Positions 8,875 to 16,983 of a stretch of 64,000 bases of DNA are shown here, piece after piece. A model generated the notes under the pieces. It had not been told where the DNA came from. It did not search any database and worked only from the letters and a program-made list of their open reading frames with translations. The number at the start of each line of letters is the position of its first letter. The first letter of the stretch is position 1. Source of the stretch: JAGQLF01 sp964437465 (GTDB lineage: Bacteria > Patescibacteriota > Dojkabacteria > J137); contig CAYTGI010000001.1 of the NCBI GenBank assembly GCA_964437465.1, positions 1-64,000 on the forward strand. The letters run 5' to 3'. A program made the position numbers and the translations under genes.

Positions 8875-10803
8875 TTACTCTTTTTTATCCTTCTCTTCAA
8901 TAACTTCCCCTTCTTCTACCGCTTCATTTTCTTCTTTTTTGGCTTCACTTTTTTCTTCAGTTTCTGGATTGTTTTCACCACCTTCAGCTTCATAAACTTT
9001 AGCTCCAACTTCTTGCATTATCTCCATTAGCTCATTAGAAAGAGTTTTTAACTTTTCCAAATCAGCATCGTCTTTTTCCAATTCATCTTTAATCTCTTTA
9101 TTCTTATCTTCGATTTTCTTCTTATTGTCGTCATCTATCTTTTCTGCATGATCTTTTAGAAGTTTTTCAGCTTGGAAAACATAACTATCAGCATCATTTC
9201 TTATTTTTAGTTTCTCCATCTCTTCCTTATCTTTACTTGCATTCTCTTCAGCTTCTTTTACTAATTTATCGATTTCCTCCTGTTCTAGTTGAGTAGAAGC
9301 AGTAATTGTAATCTCTTGTTCTTTTCCTGTTCCCTTGTCTTTTGCTTTAACATTTAAAATTCCATTCGCATCAATTTTAAAGATTACTTCGAATTGAGGT
9401 ACACCTCTTGGAGCTGGTGGGATTCCATCTAATCTAAAAGTTCCTAATACTTTATTGTCCTTAGCTAAAGGTCTTTCTCCTTGAAGAACTTTTACATCAA
9501 TTGCTGGTTGGTTATCAACAGCTGTTGTAAATCTATCCTCAGACTTTTCTGCAGGAATTGTTGTATTTCTAGGGATTAGAACATGCATCTGACCAGCATT
9601 AACTTCTAATCCAAGAGACAACGGAGTAACGTCCAAAAGAGTAATATCATCTACATCAGTATCTCCAGCTAAAACAGCTCCTTGAAGGGCTGCTCCAACC
9701 GCAACAACTTCATCAGGGTTAACTGAAATATTAGGCTCTTTTCCAAAAAATTCTTTTACCTTACTTTTAACTAAAGGCATTCTTGTCATACCTCCAACCA
9801 TTACGATCTCATTTATCTCACCCTTCTCAATATCAGCATCCTTTAAAGCTTGTCTAACTGAATCGAATGTTTTATCTACAAGGTCAGAAACTAGTTTTTC
9901 AAAATCTGACTTCTTTAAAGTCATTCTGAAATGTTTAGGACCTTTTGCGTCAGCTGTAATGTACGGAAGATTAATCTCAGTTTGCTCAGAGTTAGAAAGC
10001 GCGATCTTAGCTTTCTCAGCTGCTTCTTTTAATCTTTGAAGTGCGGCAGGATCTTCTTTTAGATCAATTCCTTGCTCTTTTTTAAATTCTTCTACAAGAT
10101 GATTGATTAGGGCCTGATCAAAGTCGTCTCCTCCAAGGTGAGTATCTCCTGAAGTAGATCTAACTTCATAAACTCCATCTCCAATTTCCAAAACAGAAAC
10201 GTCAAAAGTTCCTCCTCCTAAATCGTAAACTATAATTGTTTGATCACCTGATTTTTCTAACCCGTAAGCAATAGCCGCTGCAGTAGGCTCGTTAATAATT
10301 CTTTTAACGTCTAACCCAGCGATTTTTCCTGCATTTTTTGTAGCTTGTCTTTGAGCATCATCAAAGTAAGCAGGAACTGTAATTACTGCCCCTTCTACAG
10401 ATTCTCCTAGAAAAGCTTCTGCATCAGCTTTAATTCTAGCTAGCACTTTAGCTGAAATTACTTCAGGAGCTACCCAATCTGAACCGAATTTGATCTCAAC
10501 TCCTCCTTTCTTACTTTCTCTAATTTCAAATGGTAGAAGATCAAGATCTTTTTTTACATCTTCATCAGTAAACTTTCGCCCGATAAGTCTTTTAATAGAG
10601 TAGAAAGTTTGTTCTGGATTAGTAACCATTTGGTTTTTAGCGGTTACTCCTACGATTTCTGATTTATTGTCTACGTCAATAGCAACAACAGAAGGCGTAG
10701 TTCTATTTCCTTCTTTGTTTGTAATAACCTCAGGTTTACCAGCTTGAACGAAAGCAAAGGCTGAATTTGTTGTACCTAGGTCAATTCCGATAATTTTCCC
10801 CAT
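8875..10803 (-). CDS. dnaK: Chaperone DnaK (Hsp70)
   Basis: 642 residues, full length. It opens with MGKIIGIDLGTTNSAFAF (phosphate 1 motif), has VYDLGGGTFDVSVLEIGDG (phosphate 2) and VGGMTRMPLVKSKVKEFFG (adenosine region), then the substrate-binding beta domain and a helical lid ending in a long acidic tail. It folds client proteins in an ATP cycle with GrpE, encoded just upstream, and DnaJ, which is not in this window. It has its own promoter with a CIRCE-like operator, so heat-shock control by HrcA is likely although hrcA is not seen here. Confidence 0.98.
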   Translation of the reverse strand: MGKIIGIDLGTTNSAFAFVQAGKPEVITNKEGNRTTPSVVAIDVDNKSEIVGVTAKNQMVTNPEQTFYSIKRLIGRKFTDEDVKKDLDLLPFEIRESKKGGVEIKFGSDWVAPEVISAKVLARIKADAEAFLGESVEGAVITVPAYFDDAQRQATKNAGKIAGLDVKRIINEPTAAAIAYGLEKSGDQTIIVYDLGGGTFDVSVLEIGDGVYEVRSTSGDTHLGGDDFDQALINHLVEEFKKEQGIDLKEDPAALQRLKEAAEKAKIALSNSEQTEINLPYITADAKGPKHFRMTLKKSDFEKLVSDLVDKTFDSVRQALKDADIEKGEINEIVMVGGMTRMPLVKSKVKEFFGKEPNISVNPDEVVAVGAALQGAVLAGDTDVDDITLLDVTPLSLGLEVNAGQMHVLIPRNTTIPAEKSEDRFTTAVDNQPAIDVKVLQGERPLAKDNKVLGTFRLDGIPPAPRGVPQFEVIFKIDANGILNVKAKDKGTGKEQEITITASTQLEQEEIDKLVKEAEENASKDKEEMEKLKIRNDADSYVFQAEKLLKDHAEKIDDDNKKKIEDKNKEIKDELEKDDADLEKLKTLSNELMEIMQEVGAKVYEAEGGENNPETEEKSEAKKEENEAVEEGEVIEEKDKKE

Positions 10804-10866
10804 GATATAAAAGTAATATTTATTTTAGTGCGTTTAAACGCAGTTTAATTACAAATTAACACCTAA

Positions 10867-10895
10867 ATATTACAACGCTAGCAGAAGTGAGTCAA
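10867..10895 (-). promoter_or_regulatory. dnaK promoter
   Basis: On the minus strand: TTGACT (10890-10895), 17-bp spacer, TAATAT (10867-10872). Transcription would start near 10860, leaving a leader of about 55 nt before the dnaK ATG at 10803. The -35 box lies inside the CIRCE-like operator. Confidence 0.7.
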
Positions 10896-10904
10896 GAGTG
10901 CTAA
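10878..10904. promoter_or_regulatory. CIRCE-like operator (HrcA site) at dnaK
   Basis: CIRCE is TTAGCACTC-N9-GAGTGCTAA. Here the right arm on the plus strand is perfect, GAGTGCTAA (10896-10904). The left arm is CTAGCAGAA (10878-10886), 5 of 9 matching, with exactly 9 bases between. It covers the -35 region of the dnaK promoter, the right place for repression. The half-degenerate arm lowers certainty. Confidence 0.65.
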
Positions 10905-10937
10905 TTCAATTGTTAATTATTAATTACTAATTGCTAA

Positions 10938-11858
10938 TTACTTACCAACAATAACTTTCGCGGCTTTTAAAATCCCATCTTTATCTTTATATTTGTAAGC
11001 TGAACTTATTACAGCTACAACTTTATTTTTCATCTCAGGATTAGGTATCGCCTGAATTGCTTCCATTTTTTCTTTATCGAATTCATCTCCAGGTTTTACT
11101 TCAATTGTTTCTACCCCAGCATTTTTAGCCGTAGATTTCAGTTTTTCTCTCGCATTAGAAATAGATTCTTTAGCTCTGTCTAAATCTAATTCAGAATCGT
11201 CTAAAGCTAATCCTAAATCATCATTAATCTCTAAAAGTTCCTGAATAATCCCCATGTTAGCAATAGCTCCGAAAGTAGCCTTCTCCTGTTCAATTCGTTT
11301 CTTATAATTCTCAAAATCTGCCATTAGTTTTAATCTCTTATTTCTTTCTTCTTCAAACTGAACTTCTATGTACTTTTCTTTGGGCTCAGCATTTTCATCA
11401 ATACTATTAACTATCTCTGAGCTTAAAGGATTTTCTGGAATATAAATAATCACATCATCTCCCATTATTTCTAAAATCTCTTCTCCGTCACTAGATTTTT
11501 TAACTTCAGCAATTCCTTCATTAACTAAATCCTCTTTAATCTTTAGATACCCAGTAACAGAATAGTCTGGAGCACCTACTTGTTCTTTTCCATCTTCTGG
11601 CTTTCTAATTTTAATTAGGTTAACCGGTCCATCTACAGTTGCTAATTCATCATCTAAAATATATGTTATGCCTGATGAATCTTCCTTATAAACTTTTCCT
11701 AAATTGTCAGCCTCTTCATTGTACTGATCGTATTCTTTATTTGATTGACAGAATACAGCTACATAATCAAGGCTTGTCTCTAAACTAGATAATTTTTCTT
11801 CTCGTAAGATTTGAGCTTTTTCTACTATTTCTTTTATTCTAGGTACTAATGGTTTCAT
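10938..11858 (-). CDS. grpE: GrpE nucleotide exchange factor with an extra N-terminal domain
   Basis: 306 residues, against about 170-210 for ordinary GrpE. The C-terminal half is clearly GrpE: the coiled coil with RLKLMADFENYKKR, then the beta domain GVETIEVKPGDEFDKEKMEA and the ending YKYKDKDGILKAAKVIVGK. Residues 1 to about 160 form an extra domain with mixed strands and helices (CQSNKEYDQY, GITYILDDEL, GAPDYSVTGYL) that I do not recognise. GrpE exchanges ADP on DnaK, whose gene follows 134 bp downstream with its own promoter. The two halves are in one frame without a stop, so this is a real fusion or long lineage-specific form. Confidence 0.92.
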   Translation of the reverse strand: MKPLVPRIKEIVEKAQILREEKLSSLETSLDYVAVFCQSNKEYDQYNEEADNLGKVYKEDSSGITYILDDELATVDGPVNLIKIRKPEDGKEQVGAPDYSVTGYLKIKEDLVNEGIAEVKKSSDGEEILEIMGDDVIIYIPENPLSSEIVNSIDENAEPKEKYIEVQFEEERNKRLKLMADFENYKKRIEQEKATFGAIANMGIIQELLEINDDLGLALDDSELDLDRAKESISNAREKLKSTAKNAGVETIEVKPGDEFDKEKMEAIQAIPNPEMKNKVVAVISSAYKYKDKDGILKAAKVIVGK

Positions 11859-11925
11859 GAATTTTTAATTAACTATGGAAATTGTATCATAGAATTAGTT
11901 GCTAGTGGCTAGTTGCAGTGTATTG

Positions 11926-12282
11926 TCATAATTTTAGAGATGTTAATAGCGAGTTAATTTCTCCGTATGTATGTATCTCTTTTGTTAATAGGTGGATTGC
12001 TCCAGAGAATTTATGATCATTTTTGTGGATAGCAATAATCGGGATCTCTAGAAGTCTTGCCCAACCAAGTTCTATACCTTGGCCAGTTGATGGGTAACTT
12101 ACTTCTGCAATAACTAATTCACACTCCCCAGATTTAAAAAGTTCTAGGGTATTGTATTGTTTGTCACTTTCTTCGTGAGGAAGTATTATTTCATGCTTAT
12201 TATTTAACTCTGAATTCCTAATTGGTGTGTAAAGCTCTTGATTAAAATCAAAAGAAGTAGAGTGGGATACATATATTTTCAT
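11926..12282 (-). CDS. Nucleoside 2-deoxyribosyltransferase-like protein
   Basis: 118 residues, compact single domain. It starts MKIYVSHSTSFDFN, and the segment VIAEVSYPSTGQGIELGWA carries the conserved glutamate (GIELG) that is the nucleophile in nucleoside 2-deoxyribosyltransferase and related N-glycosidase folds. This superfamily moves or releases nucleobases from deoxyribonucleosides or nucleotides. Neighbouring thymidine-kinase-like, dcd and thyA genes agree with a nucleotide-salvage role. A house-cleaning hydrolase of the same fold is the alternative. Confidence 0.72.
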   Translation of the reverse strand: MKIYVSHSTSFDFNQELYTPIRNSELNNKHEIILPHEESDKQYNTLELFKSGECELVIAEVSYPSTGQGIELGWARLLEIPIIAIHKNDHKFSGAIHLLTKEIHTYGEINSLLTSLKL

Positions 12283-12404
12283 ACTTAATTTTACCGGATA
12301 TCTTAGAGGGTAAGCAGGTACCTAAGTACTTGTTCAACTATTTCTAAAAAAGAGTTGAATTTAATCTTGTGATCTTTTATCTTACAATAATTAATTTTGT
12401 GTAA

Positions 12405-13472
12405 ATGGTAGAAGTAGTAAAACACATAGAAACAACTATAGATAGTAATCTTAAAAAACTTGAACAAGATATTTATGATTTAGGTATAGATGCAAGTCCG
12501 CTTTCTAATTTCATTGATTCTAAAATATTTTGTGATTTTAACGATCTCTCAAAACAAGGAATAATATCAATGTTGAGAACAGGTTTAGAAAAAGGGAGTA
12601 TTAAAGAAGTCATGGATGTTATTTTTAATCCTCAAGAACCAAGTCAAGAGAGGTTAGAAATCTATAAGAGAAGGCATAGGGAAATTTATGAGCAGAGAGC
12701 TATTGAGCTGGCTGACATGATAATTGATGGACATGAAACTGTCATTTTAAGAAGTGGAATGTACGGTGGAAAATCTACCTTGGCTACAGCTACTGAGAAA
12801 GAATTGAAAAAAAGGGGATTTACTTCCTCCGTTCTTATAGCAGGTATTTTGGGAGATGATTTTACTACTGCTAGAGCTTACGAAGCTGATGAAGGAGTTT
12901 TGCCAGCAGAAATGGTTTTACCAGATACGATTGAAAACATTAAGTTTAAGATTCTAGAAGATAGAGGAGATAACGAAAATCATGTTGTGTATTTTGATGA
13001 ATTTTCGTTTGTAGATGAAGGGACTGTTAGAGAAATAGTGAATTTTTGTAGTGAGGAAGGTATTAAATTAATTATGGCAGGTTTAGATGCTGATTATCTA
13101 GGTCGTGAACTTCCTACGATGTCTAGGTTTCGTAAGGAATGCACTCATGTTGAAGAGTGTTTTTCTTTTACGATGAATATGGATTATGACTCAGTTGAAA
13201 ATGGTGAACCTATAGGAACACATACAGCTAGATATGTGCGTCTTCCAGAAGGTGGCTATGTGTTAGATGTAGCGAGTCTTCCTCTAGAAGTTTCGAAAGA
13301 AAAACCATACATACTTTATATTCCTGTAGCAAAGCAACATCATATATCGGGTATTCTTGAAGGGCATCCAGTTCTTGAATGGATAAATTCATATCCAGAG
13401 TTTATACCACAGGAAAGAATGCAACGAGTTTTTCAATTTAATTTGGAGTTACCCTATCAAGAAGTGGCTTAA
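12405..13472 (+). CDS. Thymidine-kinase-like P-loop ATPase with an N-terminal extension
   Basis: 355 residues. The core from residue 110 follows type II thymidine kinase: P-loop SGMYGGKST (117-125), Walker B VYFDEF (195-200; TK has DEAQF) and the lasso-like GLDADYLGREL (226-236; TK has GLDTDFRG). A cysteine pair at 246 and 252 stands where TK has its zinc ribbon, but the usual CxxC pairs are not complete. Residues 1-110 and the C-terminal 100 are outside the normal TK of about 190 residues. Flanking dcd, thyA and folA favour a deoxynucleoside kinase, but a divergent ATPase using the TK fold for something else is possible. It is convergent with the next gene, the stops overlapping by 4 bp. Confidence 0.68.
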   Translation: MVEVVKHIETTIDSNLKKLEQDIYDLGIDASPLSNFIDSKIFCDFNDLSKQGIISMLRTGLEKGSIKEVMDVIFNPQEPSQERLEIYKRRHREIYEQRAIELADMIIDGHETVILRSGMYGGKSTLATATEKELKKRGFTSSVLIAGILGDDFTTARAYEADEGVLPAEMVLPDTIENIKFKILEDRGDNENHVVYFDEFSFVDEGTVREIVNFCSEEGIKLIMAGLDADYLGRELPTMSRFRKECTHVEECFSFTMNMDYDSVENGEPIGTHTARYVRLPEGGYVLDVASLPLEVSKEKPYILYIPVAKQHHISGILEGHPVLEWINSYPEFIPQERMQRVFQFNLELPYQEVA

Positions 13473-13810
13473 GCCTCGATTGGATCTTCTGGGGGTAAAA
13501 CTCTAGTAATAATATTCCAATAACGGTTGTTCTCCTCATTTATCGTTATAGTATAAACTGTTTGGATTCGGCTAGAAGTCAAGTTGAAAAAATCCATTAA
13601 ATGACTATTTATTTGAGCAGACAGCTCGTCTCTTGAGCTTATGTTTGGAATTTTTTTAAGAATGATTTCAATCTTGGGGTTACTATCATGAGGATCATAA
13701 CGGTCTGATATCTCACTTTTAATTTCATCAACAATTCTATCTATCCAAGTTACTTCTAAATATTGCTCGTTGAAATCATCATAATTATCATCGTTGAAAT
13801 CGTCACTCAT
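13469..13810 (-). CDS. Unknown acidic protein coupled to dcd
   Basis: 113 residues starting MSDDFNDDNYDDF, strongly acidic at the N-terminus, then a mixed alpha/beta body. No known motif. Its ATG overlaps the dcd stop (ATGA) and it is the third gene of a leftward trio (14369, dcd, this). Function unknown. Confidence 0.6.
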   Translation of the reverse strand: MSDDFNDDNYDDFNEQYLEVTWIDRIVDEIKSEISDRYDPHDSNPKIEIILKKIPNISSRDELSAQINSHLMDFFNLTSSRIQTVYTITINEENNRYWNIITRVLPPEDPIEA

Positions 13811-14367
13811 TTTTTCTTTTTATTCTCAGAATCTTTAAATACTTTACTACCAACGGCATCCATCTGTCCTTGGTACTTACTTTTTCTCTCAGGTGCTCCG
13901 TATGGACTTTCAGCAGGGAATCCCATTCTTCCAAAAACTAACTGACAGATTCTTCTTCCAGCTTCAAGTTTAATCGGAACAGAGTTTGCGTTATACAGCT
14001 CTAAAGTTATTCTACCCTTAAATCCAGGGTCAACCCATCCAGCGTTTTGAATAAATAGTCCCATTCTCCCAATTGAACTTCGTCCCTCAACAAAAGCAAT
14101 TAAGTTATCTGGTAATTCAATATATTCCATAGTTGTTCCGAGAAGGAATGTATGGGGCTCAATTATAATTTCTGTTTTTGTAATTTTTTTATATTTAACT
14201 GGATTATTTAAATCTATAACTTTCGATCTTCTATTATCTACAATTAAGAAATTATCTCCTAATCTACAGTCAATTGAGGCAGGTTGAATAGATTCATCTG
14301 TAATTGGTCTACAGACTAATTCGCCTGAAAGCAGCATTTTTTTAATTGTTCCGTCAGATAAAATCAT
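13807..14367 (-). CDS. dcd: dCTP deaminase
   Basis: 186 residues with the trimeric dUTPase-like fold. Family motifs: GRSSIGRMGLFIQNAGWVDP, the catalytic region GRITLELYN holding the key glutamate, and SKYQGQ near the C-terminus, which closes over the active site. It deaminates dCTP to dUTP, feeding dUMP to thymidylate synthase encoded 0.7 kb away. The AGWVDPGFKG and YGAPERKSKYQGQ segments are closer in look to the bifunctional dCTP deaminase/dUTPase group than to the E. coli enzyme, and no separate dut is seen in the window, so it may also make dUMP directly. That point is inference. Confidence 0.93.
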   Translation of the reverse strand: MILSDGTIKKMLLSGELVCRPITDESIQPASIDCRLGDNFLIVDNRRSKVIDLNNPVKYKKITKTEIIIEPHTFLLGTTMEYIELPDNLIAFVEGRSSIGRMGLFIQNAGWVDPGFKGRITLELYNANSVPIKLEAGRRICQLVFGRMGFPAESPYGAPERKSKYQGQMDAVGSKVFKDSENKKKK

Positions 14368-14368
14368 A

Positions 14369-14986
14369 TCAATCTATTGATTCTAAATAATCTGTAATTG
14401 GTTTAGAAAGGTTCCTCGTCAATTCTAAGAATTTACCAATATTTCCCTCAGCATTTTCGTCATCTATTATGGTTGGAACCTCATCAACGAAAATGAGTAT
14501 TCGCCTATCTTCAGTTTCTCCCTCTTCTAGTTCAACACCACTATCTCCAACTTGTTTACTCCCTAAATATATTTTATGTGTGTATTGTTTTTCATCTTCG
14601 AATGTGATCGCTACTAAAACATGACCTTCTTCTGCGTTTTCAAAGGACCGAGTAACGTCAAACCCTACTTTTGCAAGCTCACCTTTTAATTGAGTTCTAA
14701 AAGTTTCATCTAAAAAGTATTCGTAGACATTTGTGTCAACCTCAATAAAAGGTTCGAAAATGTATGCACCATCAGTCAAGTTAGGAACAAAAACAACACT
14801 AACTCCATCATCAATGCTAAATTCAAACTTTGGTGGTAAAACTAGCCTTCCATCAATATCAATAGGTACCATTGTGAGTGGTTGATCTTCTAAAAATCTT
14901 CTCATTTCTTCTAGAATATCTTGTGCAGTTATTTGTTCATTTGAAGGATCGAAATCATCATCGTAATTGTGTTTTTGATCAGACAT
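14369..14986 (-). CDS. Unknown acidic protein upstream of dcd
   Basis: 205 residues, MSDQKHNYDDDFDPSNEQ..., acidic throughout and rich in beta-strand-like stretches, with no membrane segment. I recognise no domain. The next gene dcd begins 1 bp beyond its stop, so they are co-transcribed. The opening resembles that of the 113-residue protein on the other side of dcd (MSD with NYDD), which may be only composition. Confidence 0.55.
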   Translation of the reverse strand: MSDQKHNYDDDFDPSNEQITAQDILEEMRRFLEDQPLTMVPIDIDGRLVLPPKFEFSIDDGVSVVFVPNLTDGAYIFEPFIEVDTNVYEYFLDETFRTQLKGELAKVGFDVTRSFENAEEGHVLVAITFEDEKQYTHKIYLGSKQVGDSGVELEEGETEDRRILIFVDEVPTIIDDENAEGNIGKFLELTRNLSKPITDYLESID

Positions 14987-15036
14987 TCTAGTATTTCTAA
15001 ATTAGCTGAATTTTATCACGTATTTTTAAAATCACT

Positions 15037-15065
15037 TTGATTTTTTTAGATTAGAAAAGTAGTAT
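15037..15065 (+). promoter_or_regulatory. thyA-folA promoter (leaderless type)
   Basis: TTGATT (15037-15042), 17-bp spacer, TAGTAT (15060-15065), then 6 nt to the thyA ATG at 15072. Transcription should begin at the start codon itself. Confidence 0.55.
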
Positions 15066-15071
15066 AAAAAT

Positions 15072-15899
15072 ATGCATGACGAAACTTATCTTAAACAATT
15101 AAAATTCGTTTTAGAAAACGGATCTAGGAGAGAAAATCGAACGGGTGTAGATACTTTTGGTGTATTCGGACTTCAAGCTAGGTATGATCTTGAAAAGGGT
15201 TTTCCGGCATTAACTACAAAAAAACTTTTTTTTAAGTCAGTAAAAGCAGAACTACTTTGGTTCTTAGAAGGAAGTAATGATTATAAAAGATTAAATGAAT
15301 TAGGTTCTAAAATATGGGATGCAAACGCTGAAGCTGATTATTGGAAACCTAAGGCTAAATTTGAAGGAGATGTTGGTAGAGTATATGGTGTGCAGTGGAG
15401 GTCATGGAACGGTCCTGATGATAAAGTTATTGACCAGATAGCTAATGCAATTGAAAATATAAAAACAGATCCAGGAAATAGAAGAATAATTGTTAGTGCA
15501 TGGAATCCAGGTGAACTAGACCAAATGGCTTTGCCTCCCTGTCACATTATTTTTCAGTTTTATGTTCAAGGTGATGAGCTTTCTCTTCAAATGTACCAAA
15601 GAAGTGCCGATATGTTTTTAGGAGTTCCTTTTAACATTGCTTCCTATTCATTACTGTTATCCATGATTGCACATGTTACAGGTTTGAAAGCTAAAGAATT
15701 TATTCATGTTCTAGGAGATGCTCACATTTATGAAAACCACATCGACCAGGTAAAAGATCAGCTTGAGCGAGATCCGTATGATCCTCCTAAGTTATGGTTA
15801 AATCCAGATGTGAGTGATATTGATTCCTTCACAATGAAAGATATTAAGCTTCAGGATTATAAGTATCATCCACCTATTAAAGCTCCAATGGCTGTTTAA
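15072..15899 (+). CDS. thyA: Thymidylate synthase
   Basis: 275 residues, close to the 264 of E. coli ThyA. The nucleophile C157 lies in MALPPCHIIFQFYV; RRIIVSAWNP precedes it, and QMYQRSADMFLGVPFNIASY is the conserved dUMP/folate-binding stretch. It ends KAPMAV as usual. It methylates dUMP using methylene-THF and yields dihydrofolate, recycled by the DHFR encoded 2 bp downstream. Full active-site conservation makes the call secure. Confidence 0.98.
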   Translation: MHDETYLKQLKFVLENGSRRENRTGVDTFGVFGLQARYDLEKGFPALTTKKLFFKSVKAELLWFLEGSNDYKRLNELGSKIWDANAEADYWKPKAKFEGDVGRVYGVQWRSWNGPDDKVIDQIANAIENIKTDPGNRRIIVSAWNPGELDQMALPPCHIIFQFYVQGDELSLQMYQRSADMFLGVPFNIASYSLLLSMIAHVTGLKAKEFIHVLGDAHIYENHIDQVKDQLERDPYDPPKLWLNPDVSDIDSFTMKDIKLQDYKYHPPIKAPMAV

Positions 15900-15901
15900 A
15901 C

Positions 15902-16399
15902 ATGGTTTCAATTATTGCAGCAATGACAGAAAAGGATAGAGTTATAGGAAAAGATCAGGATTTACCTTGGAGGTTACCAGAGGATTTAAAACGGTTTAAA
16001 AAACTCACAATAAATCATCCGGTCATAATGGGAAGAAAGAGTTATGAAGCAATTGGTCATGCATTACCTAAAAGAGATAACATTGTTTTAACGAGACAAG
16101 AAGAATACCATCTCAATGATGCTAAGGTATTTAATACATTAGAAAAAGCTGTTAATTATGCAAAGGAAATTGATTCTGAAATATTTATTATTGGAGGAGA
16201 GGAGATTTTTAGAGAAGCATTAAATCAAGGTATTGTAGATAAGATGTATTTAACAATAATTAAACAAGACTTTGATGGAGATACTTTTTTTCCTGAGATT
16301 GACGAATCTAATTGGAAAATAAGTAGAGATGGTGAGCAAGAAAGTAAAAATAATATACTGTTTGAGTACGTAACTTATTCTAAATCTAGTCAGTTATAA
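15902..16399 (+). CDS. folA: Dihydrofolate reductase
   Basis: 165 residues. The N-terminus SIIAAMTEKDRVIGKDQDLPWRLPEDLKRF holds the Met20-loop and the LPW motif, with the active-site acidic residue in PEDL. VIMGRKSYEAI binds NADPH, and IIGGEEIFREAL is the GG motif. It reduces dihydrofolate made by ThyA. There is no Shine-Dalgarno sequence and the gap after thyA is 2 bp. Its 3' end overlaps the tail of the converging cyclo-ligase pseudogene by 14 bp. Confidence 0.97.
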   Translation: MVSIIAAMTEKDRVIGKDQDLPWRLPEDLKRFKKLTINHPVIMGRKSYEAIGHALPKRDNIVLTRQEEYHLNDAKVFNTLEKAVNYAKEIDSEIFIIGGEEIFREALNQGIVDKMYLTIIKQDFDGDTFFPEIDESNWKISRDGEQESKNNILFEYVTYSKSSQL

Positions 16400-16909
16400 T
16401 CAAATCCATTTTGACATCATGATCTTCTGTAGGTAAATCATCAACAATCTGATCAGCAAAACAAATTCCTATTTTGTAATTAACATTGAATGCCTCAAAA
16501 AATCTATCATACCATCCAGCACCTCGACCTAATCTTTTCCATCCTCTGTAAAAGCAACGCCGGGTGTAATAGAAACATCAATTTCTTCAGTTGGAGTGAT
16601 AGGTTCTACATCAAGGTAAGCATTTTTCATTGCATCATAATGAAGATCATCGATATTCTCAAGTTTCCAAATTTTCAGGTTTTTTTTGTGAGGGATATAA
16701 ACACTGTAATTATTTTCAAGAAGGTATTCAATTATTGGTAAAGTGTCAACTTCATAATTAATGTTCATATAAACTAAAAAGCATTTATAATCATTTTCTT
16801 TAATAAATCTAAAAACTTTTTGGTGAATTAATTCAGACTTATTATCTCTATTCAATATGTTGGATCTTTTCAACTCTAGTTTTTTTCGAAGTTCAATCTT
16901 ATCTTCCAT
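16386..16909 (-). pseudogene. 5-formyltetrahydrofolate cyclo-ligase, frameshifted
   Basis: Reading leftward from ATG 16909, 126 residues match the cyclo-ligase family and end GVAFTEDGKD-stop. Shifting one frame at the run of four A (T run 16535-16538 on the plus strand) restores the family motif: DGK-RLGRGAGWYDRFF, then about 40 more residues to a stop at 16386-16388. GRGxGxYDR is the hallmark of this enzyme, so the downstream piece belongs to it. One missing A explains everything. The intact enzyme turns 5-formyl-THF into 5,10-methenyl-THF, fitting the folate block. Sequencing error in the homopolymer is as likely as a real mutation. Confidence 0.88.
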
Positions 16910-16971
16910 TGTTTAATACTACATTAATAGTATATAAAAACAAACTTTTTTAATGATATTATGAAAATAAT

Positions 16972-16977
16972 TATAGT
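16972..16977 (+). promoter_or_regulatory. -10 box of ackA (leaderless type)
   Basis: TATAGT at 16972-16977, 6 nt before the ackA ATG at 16984. The -35 region at the right distance is weak (TTTAAT). No Shine-Dalgarno sequence. Confidence 0.45.
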
Positions 16978-16983
16978 ATTTTT

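Noticed and set aside
16529..16540. Programmed frameshift in the cyclo-ligase gene
   Set aside because: No slippery heptamer or downstream structure, and the same one-base loss appears in two unrelated genes; error is simpler.
16490..16741. Plus-strand open frame of 83 residues
   Set aside because: Lies wholly over the cyclo-ligase gene on the other strand.
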